A stretch of 64,000 nt of DNA from Cryptomeria japonica (GCF_030272615.1 NC_081412.1:479413157-479477156), one strand, 5' to 3'; positions 36,181 through 47,609 are shown, counted from the stretch's first letter. Notes: generated by a model not told the origin, from the letters alone. Translations and numbers: made by a program.

Positions 36181-37691
36181 TTAGTTTAAATGGGAATCAA
36201 TGGTCTTCATAGAACCCGATTCAACCAAGGTCTCCCCAATTAACTTAACTTTTTCCTGATCTTTCTTCATTCTTTCTTTAGAGGTCTTCTCCGGAGCACT
36301 TTTCTTGAGAACTTTCTAGTGAACTCCCAGAGAGAGGGTGGTCCCCTTCCCAAAACCCTCATTTTCTAGATTCTGAGAAGACAAGTCCACAACACTTATT
36401 TCCTTTGGGGTCAGAATTATCTCCATGGCACCACTTGCTTCTACCTCCCTTGAAGACAAAAGAGAACCATCTATTTACATCTTGTTATCCATACCTCCAT
36501 TCCTGATTAGAAGGCATCCTAGCAAGCACTTCATAAAACCTGTCCAGTTCTTCAAGGATATCAAACTTGTTGAACATTTTATCATTTTGCCTCTCCTTCC
36601 ATGTTCTCTTCTGACCTCTAATATTATTTTTAGCTTTAACTTGAGTGAAACCCTCCTTATCCTCTTCCATTGAAGCCTTTCCTTTGTCATGTTTGTGGGG
36701 TTGATTAACCGACATTTGGCTTGAGGGATTAGATGGTCTAGATATGGGGCAAGCACATTGCAAATGCCCCTACTCATGACATAAACAACAACGAAATGAA
36801 AAAGTTTCATAGTCCAGTTGGTGTATCCATGAGGAGGACCCCAACAAAATTTCTACAGAATCTGGTAATGGTTTACTCAAGTCCACTTCAACACATATTC
36901 AGGCGTAAGTGATTACCTTTTTATTCATTGTTTGTGATGATAGACCCATCGGGCTTCCCAAGAAATAAAGCAATTGAATAAAAAATATCACGTCTCCAAA
37001 ATTCCAACAGACCATGGGAGTTGGATTCAAACTGGAACTCGAGACAGGAGCTCCTCTGTAGGGTTAAAACCGCTTGTGTCTATGCAACACCCAAACTGTA
37101 CCATTGACGGTGTTTTTTAAATAATTAATAATTAAAATATAACAAGTGTTTTTTTAAAATTAATTATTAAATCTAATGAATGGTATGATTTGGGTGCTGA
37201 ATAGACATTGCCGTACCCACATGCCATGGCTTCATGAAAAACCCAACCTGATTATAAAATTATGGACCCTTAAAAAACCTTATTTCTATCTATCAAATTC
37301 AAGAAAACCACCAGGAAGTAACTATTTGCGACCATCATTATCTCTATTTCCCCTTCGGCTTCCATGTCGTATGAGCCCATGATTCCAAAAAAGGAAGAGG
37401 GACTCGAAGCCCCATAAATTTAAATATCAGCACATGCTTTGACAAGCATTCGACATCCTCGACAACATGCTCCAGGATGGATAACCAAAACTAGCCAATG
37501 ATCACTTCGGGCAAGGCACCCATTTACCTTGGATGGTCGAAAATAACCCATTGAGGGAGGATTCGCCTGCAAGATGTCAAAAAAAACACAATCCCCACAT
37601 TAGCATCCGATTTGGGAGAGCAGGATCTGCCAACCACTGCATCCCTAAAAGGCGACTTCATAGGCGAAGAGGGAATTGCATGCAGAGCCAT
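36181..37691 (-). pseudogene. LINE-B ORF1 (DUF4283 and CCHC zinc knuckle)
   Basis: Begins at ATG 37691 with MALHAIPSSPMKSPFRDAV and ends at TAA 36181-36183, 8 bases before the ORF2 start. The RNA-binding DUF4283-type region is visible as VANSYFLVVFLNLIDRNKVF and VGFFMKPWHVG, then after the insert at 37069-37214 as FNPTEELLSRVPV and CVEVDLSKPLP. A zinc knuckle follows near 36790-36755 (CLCHE, stop, GHLQCAC), its tyrosine/tryptophan position now a stop. A Lys/Glu-rich C-terminus completes it. Several frameshifts. Its likely role was binding LINE RNA. Confidence 0.82.
37069..37214. mobile_element. 146-bp MITE-like insert in LINE-B ORF1
   Basis: Ends are an imperfect inverted repeat of about 36 bases: CCGCTTGTGTCTATGCAACA on the left, and on the reverse complement of the right CGGCAATGTCTATTCAGCAC, followed on both by CCCAAA and ACCATT. 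A 3-bp duplication ACC (37069-37071 and 37215-37217) can be read around it. Taking the insert out joins HVG directly to FNPTEE, the normal DUF4283 reading, which fixes the insertion point. The interior is AT-rich with no coding capacity. The DNA transposon superfamily is unclear. Confidence 0.8.
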
Positions 37692-38034
37692 GCAATACGA
37701 ATATCAAACACAAAATTGAGGAAATAAAGGCCCTCTGTAGGATCCGCAACACTGCACAATCCCATAGCCCGAAAGCCCCCTCCCAACAACCTAAGACAAA
37801 AAGAAGGAAAAGAAGAAAAAGAGGGTTTAGAGTAGCCCCGTTCTACCCCCGCACCACCTCACCTCCTCCACGCAGCAACAACCCTCTACATAAGCCACCA
37901 CACCCCCTGATCTCATGCACAACCCCTCTCCTAACATCACCGAACGCAGGAAGAGCAAGAAAAGGTGCGGCTAGGGTTTCCCCCAGCTCGCATAGAAGGA
38001 GCGAGCACGTAGCACCATCCAGAAGATTCTTTTG
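37692..38034 (-). other. LINE-B GC-rich 5' UTR
   Basis: The sense strand begins AGAATCTTCTGGATGGTGC and is markedly more GC-rich than its surroundings, with CCTAGCCGCACC-like text and no ATG in frame with ORF1. As in other plant L1-like elements, it probably carried the internal promoter. The chance minus-strand frame 38040-37843 overlaps the target duplication and is not a gene. Confidence 0.7.
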
Positions 38035-38160
38035 GCTCATGTCCTTGCATTTATATATGGTTTTATTTTTATCTTAAGGAAAGAAGTCGTTTGCAAGCAT
38101 TAGATCATGTTTTTCAGCCACTTACCATTCTTGCACGCATTTATTTATCATGGGTGGGAC

Positions 38161-38625
38161 TAGGGGAAAGGACCCAGTAGTTGTGCACCCTAACTTCACG
38201 CTTCTCAAAATCCTACTTGGAAATTTCAAATCACTTCGATTTTTTTACAGCAGCTTACTTGGCAAGTCCCCTGCTTATAACTAAGGTTTCAGGGCCACAT
38301 CATCAAATATGATGCCACATCAGCATGCTTTTTGCCAAGGTGTCCAAAACAACCCCCCAAAAAAGTGAGACCAATAGGCATGCAAAAGAGACCCCAATAG
38401 TTGTGCAGCTGACATGGCATCCCCTGATTGGTTACTTTTTGCAGTATTAGTACATTTCTTAACAACTATTGGTACATTTCCTAACAACTATTGGTACATT
38501 TCCTAACAAAAATTGATATTTTTTGTTTCAAACAATAGGTTTTATTTGTTCAATTTTTGGAACAAAAGGTATCAACAACTCTCACAACAATTGGTACATG
38601 CTCAACTACTGGGTCCTTTCCCCTA
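38161..38625. mobile_element. Non-autonomous DNA transposon with 23-bp perfect terminal inverted repeats
   Basis: 38161-38183 (TAGGGGAAAGGACCCAGTAG and TTG) is the exact reverse complement of 38603-38625. If the outer TA on each side is a TA target duplication, the element is 461 bp with inverted repeats starting GGGGAAAGGACCC. That would fit a Tc1/mariner-like or related non-autonomous element. The interior has no open frame but holds a 22-bp direct repeat (TTGGTACATTTCCTAACAAC, about three copies near 38450-38510). It lies 115 bp from the 5' end of LINE-B, in the old flanking DNA. Confidence 0.85.
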
Positions 38626-39386
38626 CATAGTCTCTTATTTTTCCTCATATTGGAGGGCTATTGATGAAGGGTACTCCTCTTATAAATCCAAACACACAAC
38701 AAAAACAAAGAGAATAGATAAGAAAATGCAATTTAAATAAATACTTGCTTTTTATATTATCTCAATGAAAGGAAATTACAACATTCAGAAAAATAACATG
38801 CAATAGCTACATGGACATTCTCATTACAATAATCTACAAGACAAAGCCATGATTTTCACTAAAGGAACTGTCCCCCTGCAACCCCCATTTGTCTTCTTTA
38901 TATTGTGAATTTTAATTGCCTAGAATGTTCTAGAAAAATTAACTCCCCCTTTTGAGGCCAACCACTTTTGTATCTCATTTCCCTATATTGGAAAATGCCA
39001 TGAATATGACCAGAATGGGTTTTGGAGTACATTGGATATTTTGAGAATTATTTTTGTTTTTATTTTATTTCTCTCCTTAAGTAGCACAACTTTCAGAGGC
39101 CGTATCTTTAAATCCAATTATTGGATTTTCAATTATCATATCTCGTCGAAAATCTTGCGGAGAGATATACACAATGTTTTCGGAAAATCTATAAGATCAA
39201 CAACTTTTGACTCGATTCGAGGCCTCTAAGACCCTCAAAAATGGATTTGAAGTTTTGATGGAGAAATTTACTACAAAAAAAATAGTAGCCCTGCCAAAAA
39301 TAACCCTTATTAACAAATAAACAATATTTTTGGGTGATGCAAGATTGATCTTACACCCTAGATGCTCCTACATCAACTATTGATCA
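38626..39386. other. Region without recognisable gene
   Basis: No supported coding region. An open stretch at 39032-39229 lacks any domain I know. Phrases like GAGGCCGTATCTTTAAATCC and CGATTCGAGGCCTCTAAGAC look like transposon-derived text. Confidence 0.4.
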
Positions 39387-39950
39387 TATTCTTATGATGG
39401 GTGTAGAACTCTTGGGAGGTATTTATGTTGATGTTGGGAGGGCCCCTCCTAAAAGCATGCTTCGAGATTGGGTTGCCAAGACATGCACCCCTCATGAGAT
39501 TTGCCTCATTGGCGTCCAAAACCTTAGAATTGGCTTTCTTTTGTTTCATTTTGCCAAGATTAACCATGTTCAACTCATTTTTAAGAATGGCCCATGGTAT
39601 GTTAGGTCATCCTTGGTGATTTTCAGCCTTGGTTTTAAGACTTTTTTGTCTCTAATGAAAAGAAGCTATGGGTCCTATTTTTGGCTGAGTTCCTAGGTCT
39701 TCCTCTGACCTGTTGGATTCTTATTTCTTCCCTACGGAAGGTTTTTTGTGTCTAACCAAACCACTTATATCATTCATAACTCCAATAACTAGTTTGTGTT
39801 GAAGTAGACTTGTCTTGTGACATTAAAGACATGATTAATATTCAGATAGGAGGTCTTCATCACACTTAGTGTGTTCTCTATCTGAATCTACCTAATACTT
39901 GTTTTTGTTATCAATCTAAAGAGTACAAGGTCAGCCTCTGCAAAGAGATT
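39387..39950 (+). pseudogene. DUF4283 and zinc-knuckle ORF1 remnant
   Basis: The frame 39394-39696 reads MLRDWVAKTCTP, GVQNLRIGFLLFHFAKI and FKNGPWYVRSSLVIF, the pattern of plant DUF4283 proteins encoded by LINEs and related elements. After a frameshift near 39620, VPIWVEFLGLPLTCW and VEVDLSCDIKDMI continue it. A degraded zinc knuckle CFCYQSKEYKVSLC ends near 39935, with Tyr where the zinc-binding His should be. No ORF2 follows, so it is an isolated fragment. Confidence 0.7.
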
Positions 39951-40299
39951 CCTCCGAAAAATCCAAAGGATAAAGTGTAAATCGTAGGAAAGGTCGGCCA
40001 CACGCCAAGGAACATCAGAACCAATGCCCAAGGCTCAACAAGCTTCGGAAGGGGGTTCTGGTAAATCACCAAAATAGGTCCAAGCAACAGGTAACAAGAA
40101 CTGTCAACCAGTAACAGGAAAATGTTAAGGAAACCGATAGCGATAACTTGTTGGAAAATGATCCAAATGTGATGTGGTCTGGAAATTTAAGACAGATGAT
40201 CAAGTCTTCAAGTAGAATCCAACTCCACAGGATCTGGTGAGCCAAAACCGAGACACACAGAAAGAAAAGATGAAACTGCAAATAGAAAGAAAATGTTTT

Positions 40300-41215
40300 T
40301 GGTTGATGCAAGATTGCTATGAACTGGGGATGCTCCTGCATCAGACATCCAGGGTTATTGAAAAACTGAGTCTCTCACTTTGGTGGGGTCGAAGGAAAAC
40401 CAAGGCGGTCTACCTCTTCTTGAGAAATCCAAGATGAATCTTCAACTGGTCTGTCCTTCCACTTCACAACATACTCCTTATACTGACTATTCCGCGTACT
40501 ACACCCAATCCTACTATCCAAAATTTCTTCAATCTGATCTGGTTCCTTCTAGGAAAACTGTTTCTCCAAGTCTGCAATATCGTCCTCACTAAATTCTGTT
40601 TCATGATACTCATGAAGATCTGCAATGTTAAACATAGGTGAAATACTCAAACTATCTGGTAACTCCACTTCATATGCATTTCCAGAATTGAACTTCCTCA
40701 AAATCTTGCAAGGTCCAAACTTCTTCATCTACAATTTGTTATAAGTTCCAACAGGGAATCTCTCTTTTCTCATATATACTATCACTTCATCGCCAACTTC
40801 AAATTACTTATGTCTCCTCTTCTCATTTGCCTTCTCCTTATACTTGTTGTTCATGTCTTCAAAATGTTGCTTAGCCTGAATATGCAAGGCTTCCATGTGA
40901 TCTGGAAAATATTCTGCTTCTAAACTTCTCTGGTCTTCACTGCTAATATCTCTCAATTATGATATACCTCTAGGATGCAGTCTGGTAACAATCTCAAAAG
41001 GTGTTCTTCTGGTACTTCTATTCACTGAATTGTTGTAGGCAAACTCTTCTTGTGCAAGGATAAAATCCCAACTTCTGGTTTTATCTCCAACTAAACATCT
41101 CAACAAGTTTCTAAAGCTCCGGTTAACCACTTTTGTCTATCCATCAGTCCGTGGATGAAAAGTAGAACACACCTTCAAATTTGTCTTCATCTTCTTCCAA
41201 AGTGTATAAACATAA
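40300..41215 (-). pseudogene. Ty3/gypsy integrase C-terminus and chromodomain remnant
   Basis: Read from 41215 leftward on the minus strand: FHPRTDGQTKVVNRSFRNLL (integrase catalytic region, normally HPQTDGQTE), AQEEFAYNNSVNRST, then the integrase C-terminal GPCKILRKFNSGNAYEVELP near 40710. A chromodomain comes next (IEEILDSRIG, QYKEYVVKWKG near 40540-40450), ending with STWISQEEV-like text and FNNPG near 40350. Stops interrupt it (for example near 40960 and 40550). This is the 3' part of a chromodomain-bearing Ty3/gypsy retrotransposon polyprotein. Protease, RT and RNase H are missing. The frame 40341-40066 is read-through beyond its end. Confidence 0.85.
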
Positions 41216-41735
41216 ACATAAATAAACATAAATAAGAACTCTACTCAAGTGTATTAGAGTGAACCCTACATGAGACAATAAAATGCGATGCATATATCAA
41301 CTCAAGAATGCTTGAATCACATACATCAACATGAATAAAGGATACATATCTTATCTAAAGCTAAAACTTAGAAATGCAAGAAGGACATGAAATCATACCA
41401 AATCCTAACGAGATATACAAGACAATATTAGTTAATGATTCCCTATTATCCTCCAACATTCCTTGAAGCTTCCATCATGATAAATTATTATTGATGAATA
41501 CTTGAATGAAGATATTATATTGCTAATTATTCCTTAGATTTGCATACTTGTAGACTCAAATTTCGTAGAGATTTCTCATCATAAGGATAGCATAATCAAT
41601 TTTTTATATCTCAAATAAGGAAAGCTACTAGCTTATATATTAGTTATATAATATAATATTATATAACATATATTATAATATATTAAATTATAATATTATT
41701 ATATATTATACTATAATAATATAATATTATAATAT
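41216..41735. other. AT-rich stretch without gene
   Basis: No coding region seen. The last 100 bp (41637-41735) is almost pure A/T with TATAATAT words and forms the insertion site of the SINE. Confidence 0.6.
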
Positions 41736-41950
41736 GCCCTCGAGGTGTAGACCGGTCAGTCAAGCTAGTGGATAGCCAGGCGACGAACGCAGGTTCGAGC
41801 CTCATCTTGTACCCAGCAGGTTTACCCAGTCATGCACATGGTGCGGCCCATGTTGGTCATCACGCGGCTCAGAGGATTAGTCTTGCCTTACCTGGTCTGA
41901 CTCAGTAACAAGGTCTCAGGCTAAGTCCTAGGGACACTTCTGAGTTACCA
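41736..41950 (+). mobile_element. tRNA-derived SINE
   Basis: A GC-richer island of about 215 bp in nearly pure A/T. It starts GCCCTCGAGGTGTAG. An A-box-like sequence CAAGCTAGTGGATAGCC lies at about 41761-41777 and a B box GGTTCGAGCC at 41792-41801, the internal RNA polymerase III promoter of tRNA genes. The tRNA-unrelated body follows, ending near GAGTTACCAA before an AT repeat. The head does not fold as a complete tRNA, so it is not a tRNA gene. AT-rich flanks hide any target duplication. Confidence 0.8.
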
Positions 41951-42600
41951 AATATATATATATATATATATTATAATTTAATAAATTATATATTATAATT
42001 TAATATAATATAGAATAAAAATAATATATTAATTTTGTATTATTAATATAATATATTATATTATATTTTTTAATTTTTGAAGATGTGGAATGAAACATAT
42101 ATTAGTTTGTAACTGATATCCATTTCTAACTGATATTAGTTACTAATTGATATCCATTGCCTATGGATATTAATTACTAAATGATATCTAATTTTATTTG
42201 GGTTTTACCATGGCAACATGTGCTTTCTCCCAACCTGAGTAAAAAGTCGAAGTGGTGTTTTGTATTTTTGGACAAATGTTTAACATATTTTTTTACATCA
42301 CCACTTTTTGGACCCCTTTGATCCTGCACACACCCATACAATATGTAGTGATTATTTCATGATAGGAGTATATAGTGGGTACTAGTTATCTTACAAGAAA
42401 TTAATTCAATATCTAGTTTGCATAGCTATTTGTAGCCTAAAAAAAATATTGTAACAATTTTATACATAGTTTTTCTTATAGGAGTAGAACTAGTTGATAT
42501 GTAGCTATAATATGTATGAATCTTAAACCATCCTAGATTTTGGGTGCAAAACAAGGCCCATGATAGATTTTCTTCACACATCTCAATATGTTGCCATAGT
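41951..42600. other. AT-rich stretch with short direct repeats, no gene
   Basis: An (AT)n run begins at about 41950. Near 42100-42195, AACTGATAT and GATATCCATT words repeat in both orientations. GATCCTGCACACACCC (about 42320) resembles GATCCTGCACATACCC next to the LTR at 4670, hinting at shared retroelement internal sequence. Confidence 0.5.
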
Positions 42601-42601
42601 C

Positions 42602-44980
42602 AATCAGGCCCCATGACACACAAAACACAAAAAGGTTTATTTTCATGTTTATACTACTCTGAACTAATGTTTTTTGCAATAATGAATTCATTGTTAGAAT
42701 AGAAAAATGATGCCAATTTGACTATAATCAAAATAGGGTACTATACGGTACTATATAGGGAGCCCATATACAACTATTGGTTTAGACGAAATATTCATAA
42801 ATTACCAAATATTTTTTAGAACCATTCCACCATAGTTTGGTAGTTTTTTTCCATTAGAGCTCTTAAGGCACTGTATTGGAATAATGTAGCCTAAAAAGAT
42901 CATAATAAATAGGGTGCATAAAAAGGGATTTAGTAGCATTAACCCACCCATATTGATATCTTAGTGTTTTTAGTTAGGCTCGATGATGTTGGCATTATAG
43001 ATGAATTGATTATGTGTTGTGTTGATGTTTTGTCATTGATGTCAACACTAGTTGTTATGGTTGGTTATGGCATATAGGTTTTGGTTACCGGTAGAAGATC
43101 TAGTGTTATTGGAAGAAGAGACTATCTATTGGACACTTCCAGCATGTTTGGATCAATGGAGTATGTTTGATTTTATGTGTTACATGTTCCTGGAGCATGT
43201 TCTGATCAATTGGTATTGACTTGGTAATCAGATGCTATCATACACTCTTGTAAACCCATATCGACATTGGTTTAAGGCTTAAGCGACAAAGCTTTCACTG
43301 AGAAATCTTGACAGGATGCATAAGTGGTGTTGGTGCATCTTCTAGATGGATTTCAGGATGCCGAAGATGTTCTTTGATCATGCTTAAACTGCTTGAAGAC
43401 ATTGCTTTGGCATTTTGGACCCAAAATAGGTCTGTTGCCTATCTAGGTTATGGACCGGTATCATGATAACGTGTTCTCTACACGTTACTGGGATGTTTCG
43501 AGATGTTCTATGGATTGGTTATTTTTGTTTTGGTCTTAAGCCGACATGGCATATCATTTTAATATGGATTTATGTAATGATCTTATTGTAATATCTTTTA
43601 GGTGGCCGACCTAATTGGTTTAGGCCTTAGAGTTGGTATAAAATGATGTAACGTCCCATTGTAGATCATGGTATGGAATGGGGATTATGTGTCGTGGTCT
43701 AGAAATGCAATATCATATGCGAAGGAGATTTGGTCGATCATAGGTGATCGAATTGAGATTAAGGAAGAGGTCAAAGGCCTCTGGTATTGAGCTTAACCGA
43801 GACTATAATCAGACATGGTAGATGCTATCTCTGGCAGTTCACTCTATTGGATTGTTGTCCATTTATCTTGAGATGGTTATTACCTCTCTATAGTCGGTGA
43901 GACTATTTTGTAATGAGTAATACGCTCTAGGCAGTGTGCCTTCCTGCATGTGCATGCCCCTCATTGTATCACATACTTTTTGCAGAAGTATCATCTGATT
44001 GTGGGTAGGCTTCCCACCATGGTTTTTCCCTTTCCGGGTTTTCCACATACAAATCATGGTGTTATGTGGTATGGTTGCATTGTGTTGATTATCTATTTTA
44101 TTGTTAAGTTTTATTGCTTACCAGTATTTGTTTATGCCTTACCGGTACTTAATCTGGTTTAAGGCTATTAAGTGAATTAAATGATATAATATGTTAACAA
44201 CTGATTCATCCCCCCCTCTCAGTTGTTCACCGGTTATCCTAACAGATGACACATGAAATGTGCAAAAATATTTGTTTCCATGTTTACACTACTCTTAACT
44301 AATGCTTTTTACAATAAATCATTCATTGTTTGAATGATAAAATGATGTCAAGTTGAATAAAATCAAGATAGAGTACTATAGAGGGAACCCATATCCACAT
44401 ATAGGTTTAGATAAAATATTTACAACTTACAAGTGCCATATATTTTGAGAACCCATCTATCATAATTTGACATTTTTTGCTCTTAAATCTCTTAGGGCAC
44501 TACATCAGAATAGTGTCGGCCAAAATGATTGAGATAGTTAGGGTATTAAAAACACCTTTAGTAGCATTGACCCACCCACATCTATGTGTTTTCATAGTTA
44601 GTTAGGCCCCACAACACATGGGATGTGGAATCAATTTTTTTTTCCATATTTAGATTTCTCTCAACTGATTCTTTTTGCAAGAATACATTCATTTGTTGGA
44701 ATGGTCAAATAATGTTTTGAGGTGAATATATTTGAGATAAGGTACCATTTATGGAGCCCATATCTACCTATAGGTTCAAATTAAACATTCATAGACACTA
44801 AATATTTTGAGAACCAAGTTTGGTAGGTTTTTTAACTTATTTCTTTTAAGAGACTTTACTAGAATATTGTAGCATGGAATATTGGATGACCTAGGGAACA
44901 AATAGAGGACTCCCTTATCATTCACCTACCTACTCAAATGTGTTAGTGTAGTAATTTTGGTCCCACAAGACAAAGAATGG
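42602..44980. repeat. Roughly 365-bp tandem array, at least three copies, split by a solo LTR
   Basis: Copies start at about 42602 (AATCAGGCCCCATGACACA), 42972 (AGTTAGGCTCGATGA, resuming after the LTR with CACATGAAATG) and 44600 (AGTTAGGCCCCACAACACATG). A partial fourth starts near 44951 (GGTCCCACAAGACAAAG). Unit length is about 370, 365 and 351 bp once the LTR and one target duplication are discounted. Shared landmarks in each are a CATTCATT-like word, GAGCCCATAT (or GAACCCATAT) plus CTATAGGTT-like text, and a T-run after GGTAG. Copies are well diverged, and I see no open frame. Confidence 0.82.
42987..44244 (+). mobile_element. Solo LTR (1258 bp) with GATGA target duplication
   Basis: Begins TGTTGGCATT and ends TTATCCTAACA. 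GATGA sits directly outside both ends (42982-42986 and 44245-44249). It interrupts the second unit of the tandem array exactly. The CCCCCCTCTCAG phrase 22 bases from the right end is the same edge signature, in plus orientation, as at 4670 and 8345 (minus), so these three are related LTR families. Contained open frames (43950-44162, 43863-44057) have no recognised domain. Confidence 0.93.
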
Positions 44981-47609
44981 AGAATATGGCTCCTAGTAAG
45001 TTTTTTAAAATGCAAATGTCTTTGTAATGCTTGCCAAAATGCCCGCCAATTCATAGAAACCTTGGTGAAGAAAAATCATAACAAACCCTTTCAGTAATTC
45101 CTCAACGTCCTCTCAAGATGCAAGAAAACATATTAGGGAACATAGAAAATAATAAGAGAGAAATTGAGGAAATTATTAAAAGGTTGAGAGAATCATCTAG
45201 AAAAAACACCATCTAGGTCTACCCTCAATGCTTTCACTAGAATCAATCATCTCTCATATAGCATCTCTGAGTAGCCAAATTAACACTCGGTCAAACAAGA
45301 GGGAAAAAAAAGATAATTTATGCCATAAAATTATCCTACAAGAACATAAAATAAAATAATTGAAACCCAACTTGTGTGCATTTTTCATTGATCCACAAAC
45401 TACACCTACATGGTACTTATAGGAGTTTCCCTATCAATTGGTGCCACCACCAAGGGATAAGGAATAATTTTTGAGAGAGGTGGTGGATAGTTTCCAACTA
45501 TCCTCCATGTAATAACAATGGATTCATGCAATAATTTTCTTAAGAAACTCTATTGTGAGTTTTTCTTCAATAATATCCCAAACTACTTCAACATGCAAGA
45601 TTTCTAGGGTACAGATGGGGACTCTACATAAGATAGAATGGGGGCATAATGTGCCCAGAAATAGGCATTGATACCCCTTGCTAGGCTAGACATTAGTATG
45701 TAACAATCCCTTCTATTATGAGGGAGGGTGTTGAGGTTGAGATCTTATAATTTGAATAAGGTAAAATTAAATTTATTATATTTCATTTTAAAATGTAATA
45801 TTAACTAAATTACTAGATTGATTTTAATAAATTTAAGGGTTAGAGTGTTTACCCTACATCTAGTATCAAAACGATGTCGAGTCCACACGTATGTAACTAG
45901 TAAGGAGATAATAAACATAGTACATGTGGATAGTTTAACCTTATATGAATGGTAGTCATATTGCGTGTTGAACAGGTTAATGTTGGGCCTTTAACATCAA
46001 CACCTCTTAGTTGGAGTGGGCATTAATCTTATACTAAGTTAAGCTTGACTATTTTTTATATTAAATATCTCTAAAATAATGTTATGTAAATATTTGTAAT
46101 TCATTACATTTTTTACTTCCAAATGATAACATTAGTTGATAATCCTCATAGTATTTATACCATAATGGAGCATGGTGTTGTCATACTAGTATAATCTTGG
46201 AAATATTTTCTTTTTAATAAATATTTAAAAAATAATTATTCCTCACACTTTATAAAGGGTTTTTATAAATACTCTTTATTAATCTCTTCTTAATGAAAGG
46301 ATCATAATATCCTCTATTTTTATCTTTCTTTCAATTCTGAAGGGTTATTTTATAACTTTATCTTCTATTGAGAAAAAAGACACATAACATTTGTCCATGT
46401 ATAATTTAACTAGTTTTTTTCTTGGGTATCATAAAATGTATCTACATCACAACTCAAAAAAATACATAATCAATAATTGAAGATGCCAACATTGAATATT
46501 TATACTTCAAAGTTTCTATTTTATTTTACTTCATCTACATTATTTTCTTCTTTTAATTCATATATCTCTTTTCACCCTAATTTTAATTTTACAACTACCT
46601 TCACTAAAGTCATTTTTTCAATTAAAATCATGATGAGAAATATATATGTGTTCTTCTTATGAAATATAGTATAAATTTACAATTGAAGAACTAATGCTAT
46701 TTTAGTAGTTTACTATTGTGTAACATATATTCTTTAATATAAACGTTCTAATGCAAATTCAATAAAAAATTTATAAAATATATTATCATTTGTTTACATC
46801 CCGTACTATACAAACACTCATTAGAAAATAATATATATACTCAAATATATTCTAAGATAATCATGCGTTTGAGACTACATGATTATCCTCTTTACCTAGA
46901 AATAAAGTATAATTGAATATTGTCAACTATTCACAAGTAGGACACAATGCAAACTTTTCAAGAATCATAGTTCTATAAAATTAAGCACATGTATAAGGTT
47001 ATTGGGTTGATTAAGTCCAATAAAAAACTGAAATAGATAAAGATGATCTACTTTAAAATATATTACTTGCATATTAAAAGAAAACAATAATACCTTATGA
47101 CAATCTACAAAGCACTTCATAGAAAATAGTTATAATGTTTCTTTTGTTTAAGTAACTAAGGTATTCAAACTTTAATTTTAATTCAATGATACTAATCTAT
47201 TTAAACATTAATAAAACAATTAGAATTTGTCTATCCCATGTAAATTCAACATGATCCTGTGCTTGCTCTTAAAATATTTTAGCTCATTTAAATATATTAT
47301 TATCTAGATATGAAATTGATCTTAGGACCTATGAAATGTGAGCTCACAATGTAGCTTAGCTCAACTTAAACAAATACAAATGTTGTTTTGAAGAAAACAT
47401 AATAAAGCCACTCAAAATAGACACAATACCAATTGAAAATAGTTTGGATACACAATTTCACCCTTTATAGATACTAAAGCACTAACTCTTATTAGAAAGA
47501 TAACTTTCTTAAATATGAAAAGATATTAGTCAGAATAAAAACATAAGACTTAAATTAAATAACAGTAAAGATATCATCTCTTATTTAAGATTTAATGATA
47601 CCCTAATTT
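44981..47609. other. Intergenic stretch without recognisable genes
   Basis: About 2.6 kb, increasingly AT-rich. A phrase near 45700 (TGTAACAATCCC, then GAGGGAGGGTGTTGAG) resembles retrotransposon 3'-end text but is too short to assign. The frame 46477-46662 is Phe/Ser/Thr-rich and not credible. Confidence 0.5.

Larger units (their letters stand above)
31816..38034 (-). mobile_element. LINE-B: full-length decayed L1-like LINE, minus strand
   Basis: GCTCGTGTCCTT (31804-31815) and GCTCATGTCCTT (38035-38046) form a 12-bp target duplication with one mismatch, so both ends are present. Sense is minus: a GC-rich 5' UTR (38034-37692), ORF1 (37691-36181), ORF2 (from 36172) and a 3' UTR ending near 31816 in an A/T-rich tail (on the plus strand TAAAAAAAATAAAAC). 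The body is about 6.07 kb without the 146-bp MITE-like insert in ORF1. Many frameshifts and stops make it inactive. Unlike LINE-A it has its start, so it serves as the reference for ORF1 content here. Confidence 0.9.

Noticed and set aside
41736-41820. tRNA gene
   Set aside because: B box is good, but the head does not fold into a complete cloverleaf with acceptor stem and anticodon; a tRNA-derived SINE fits better.
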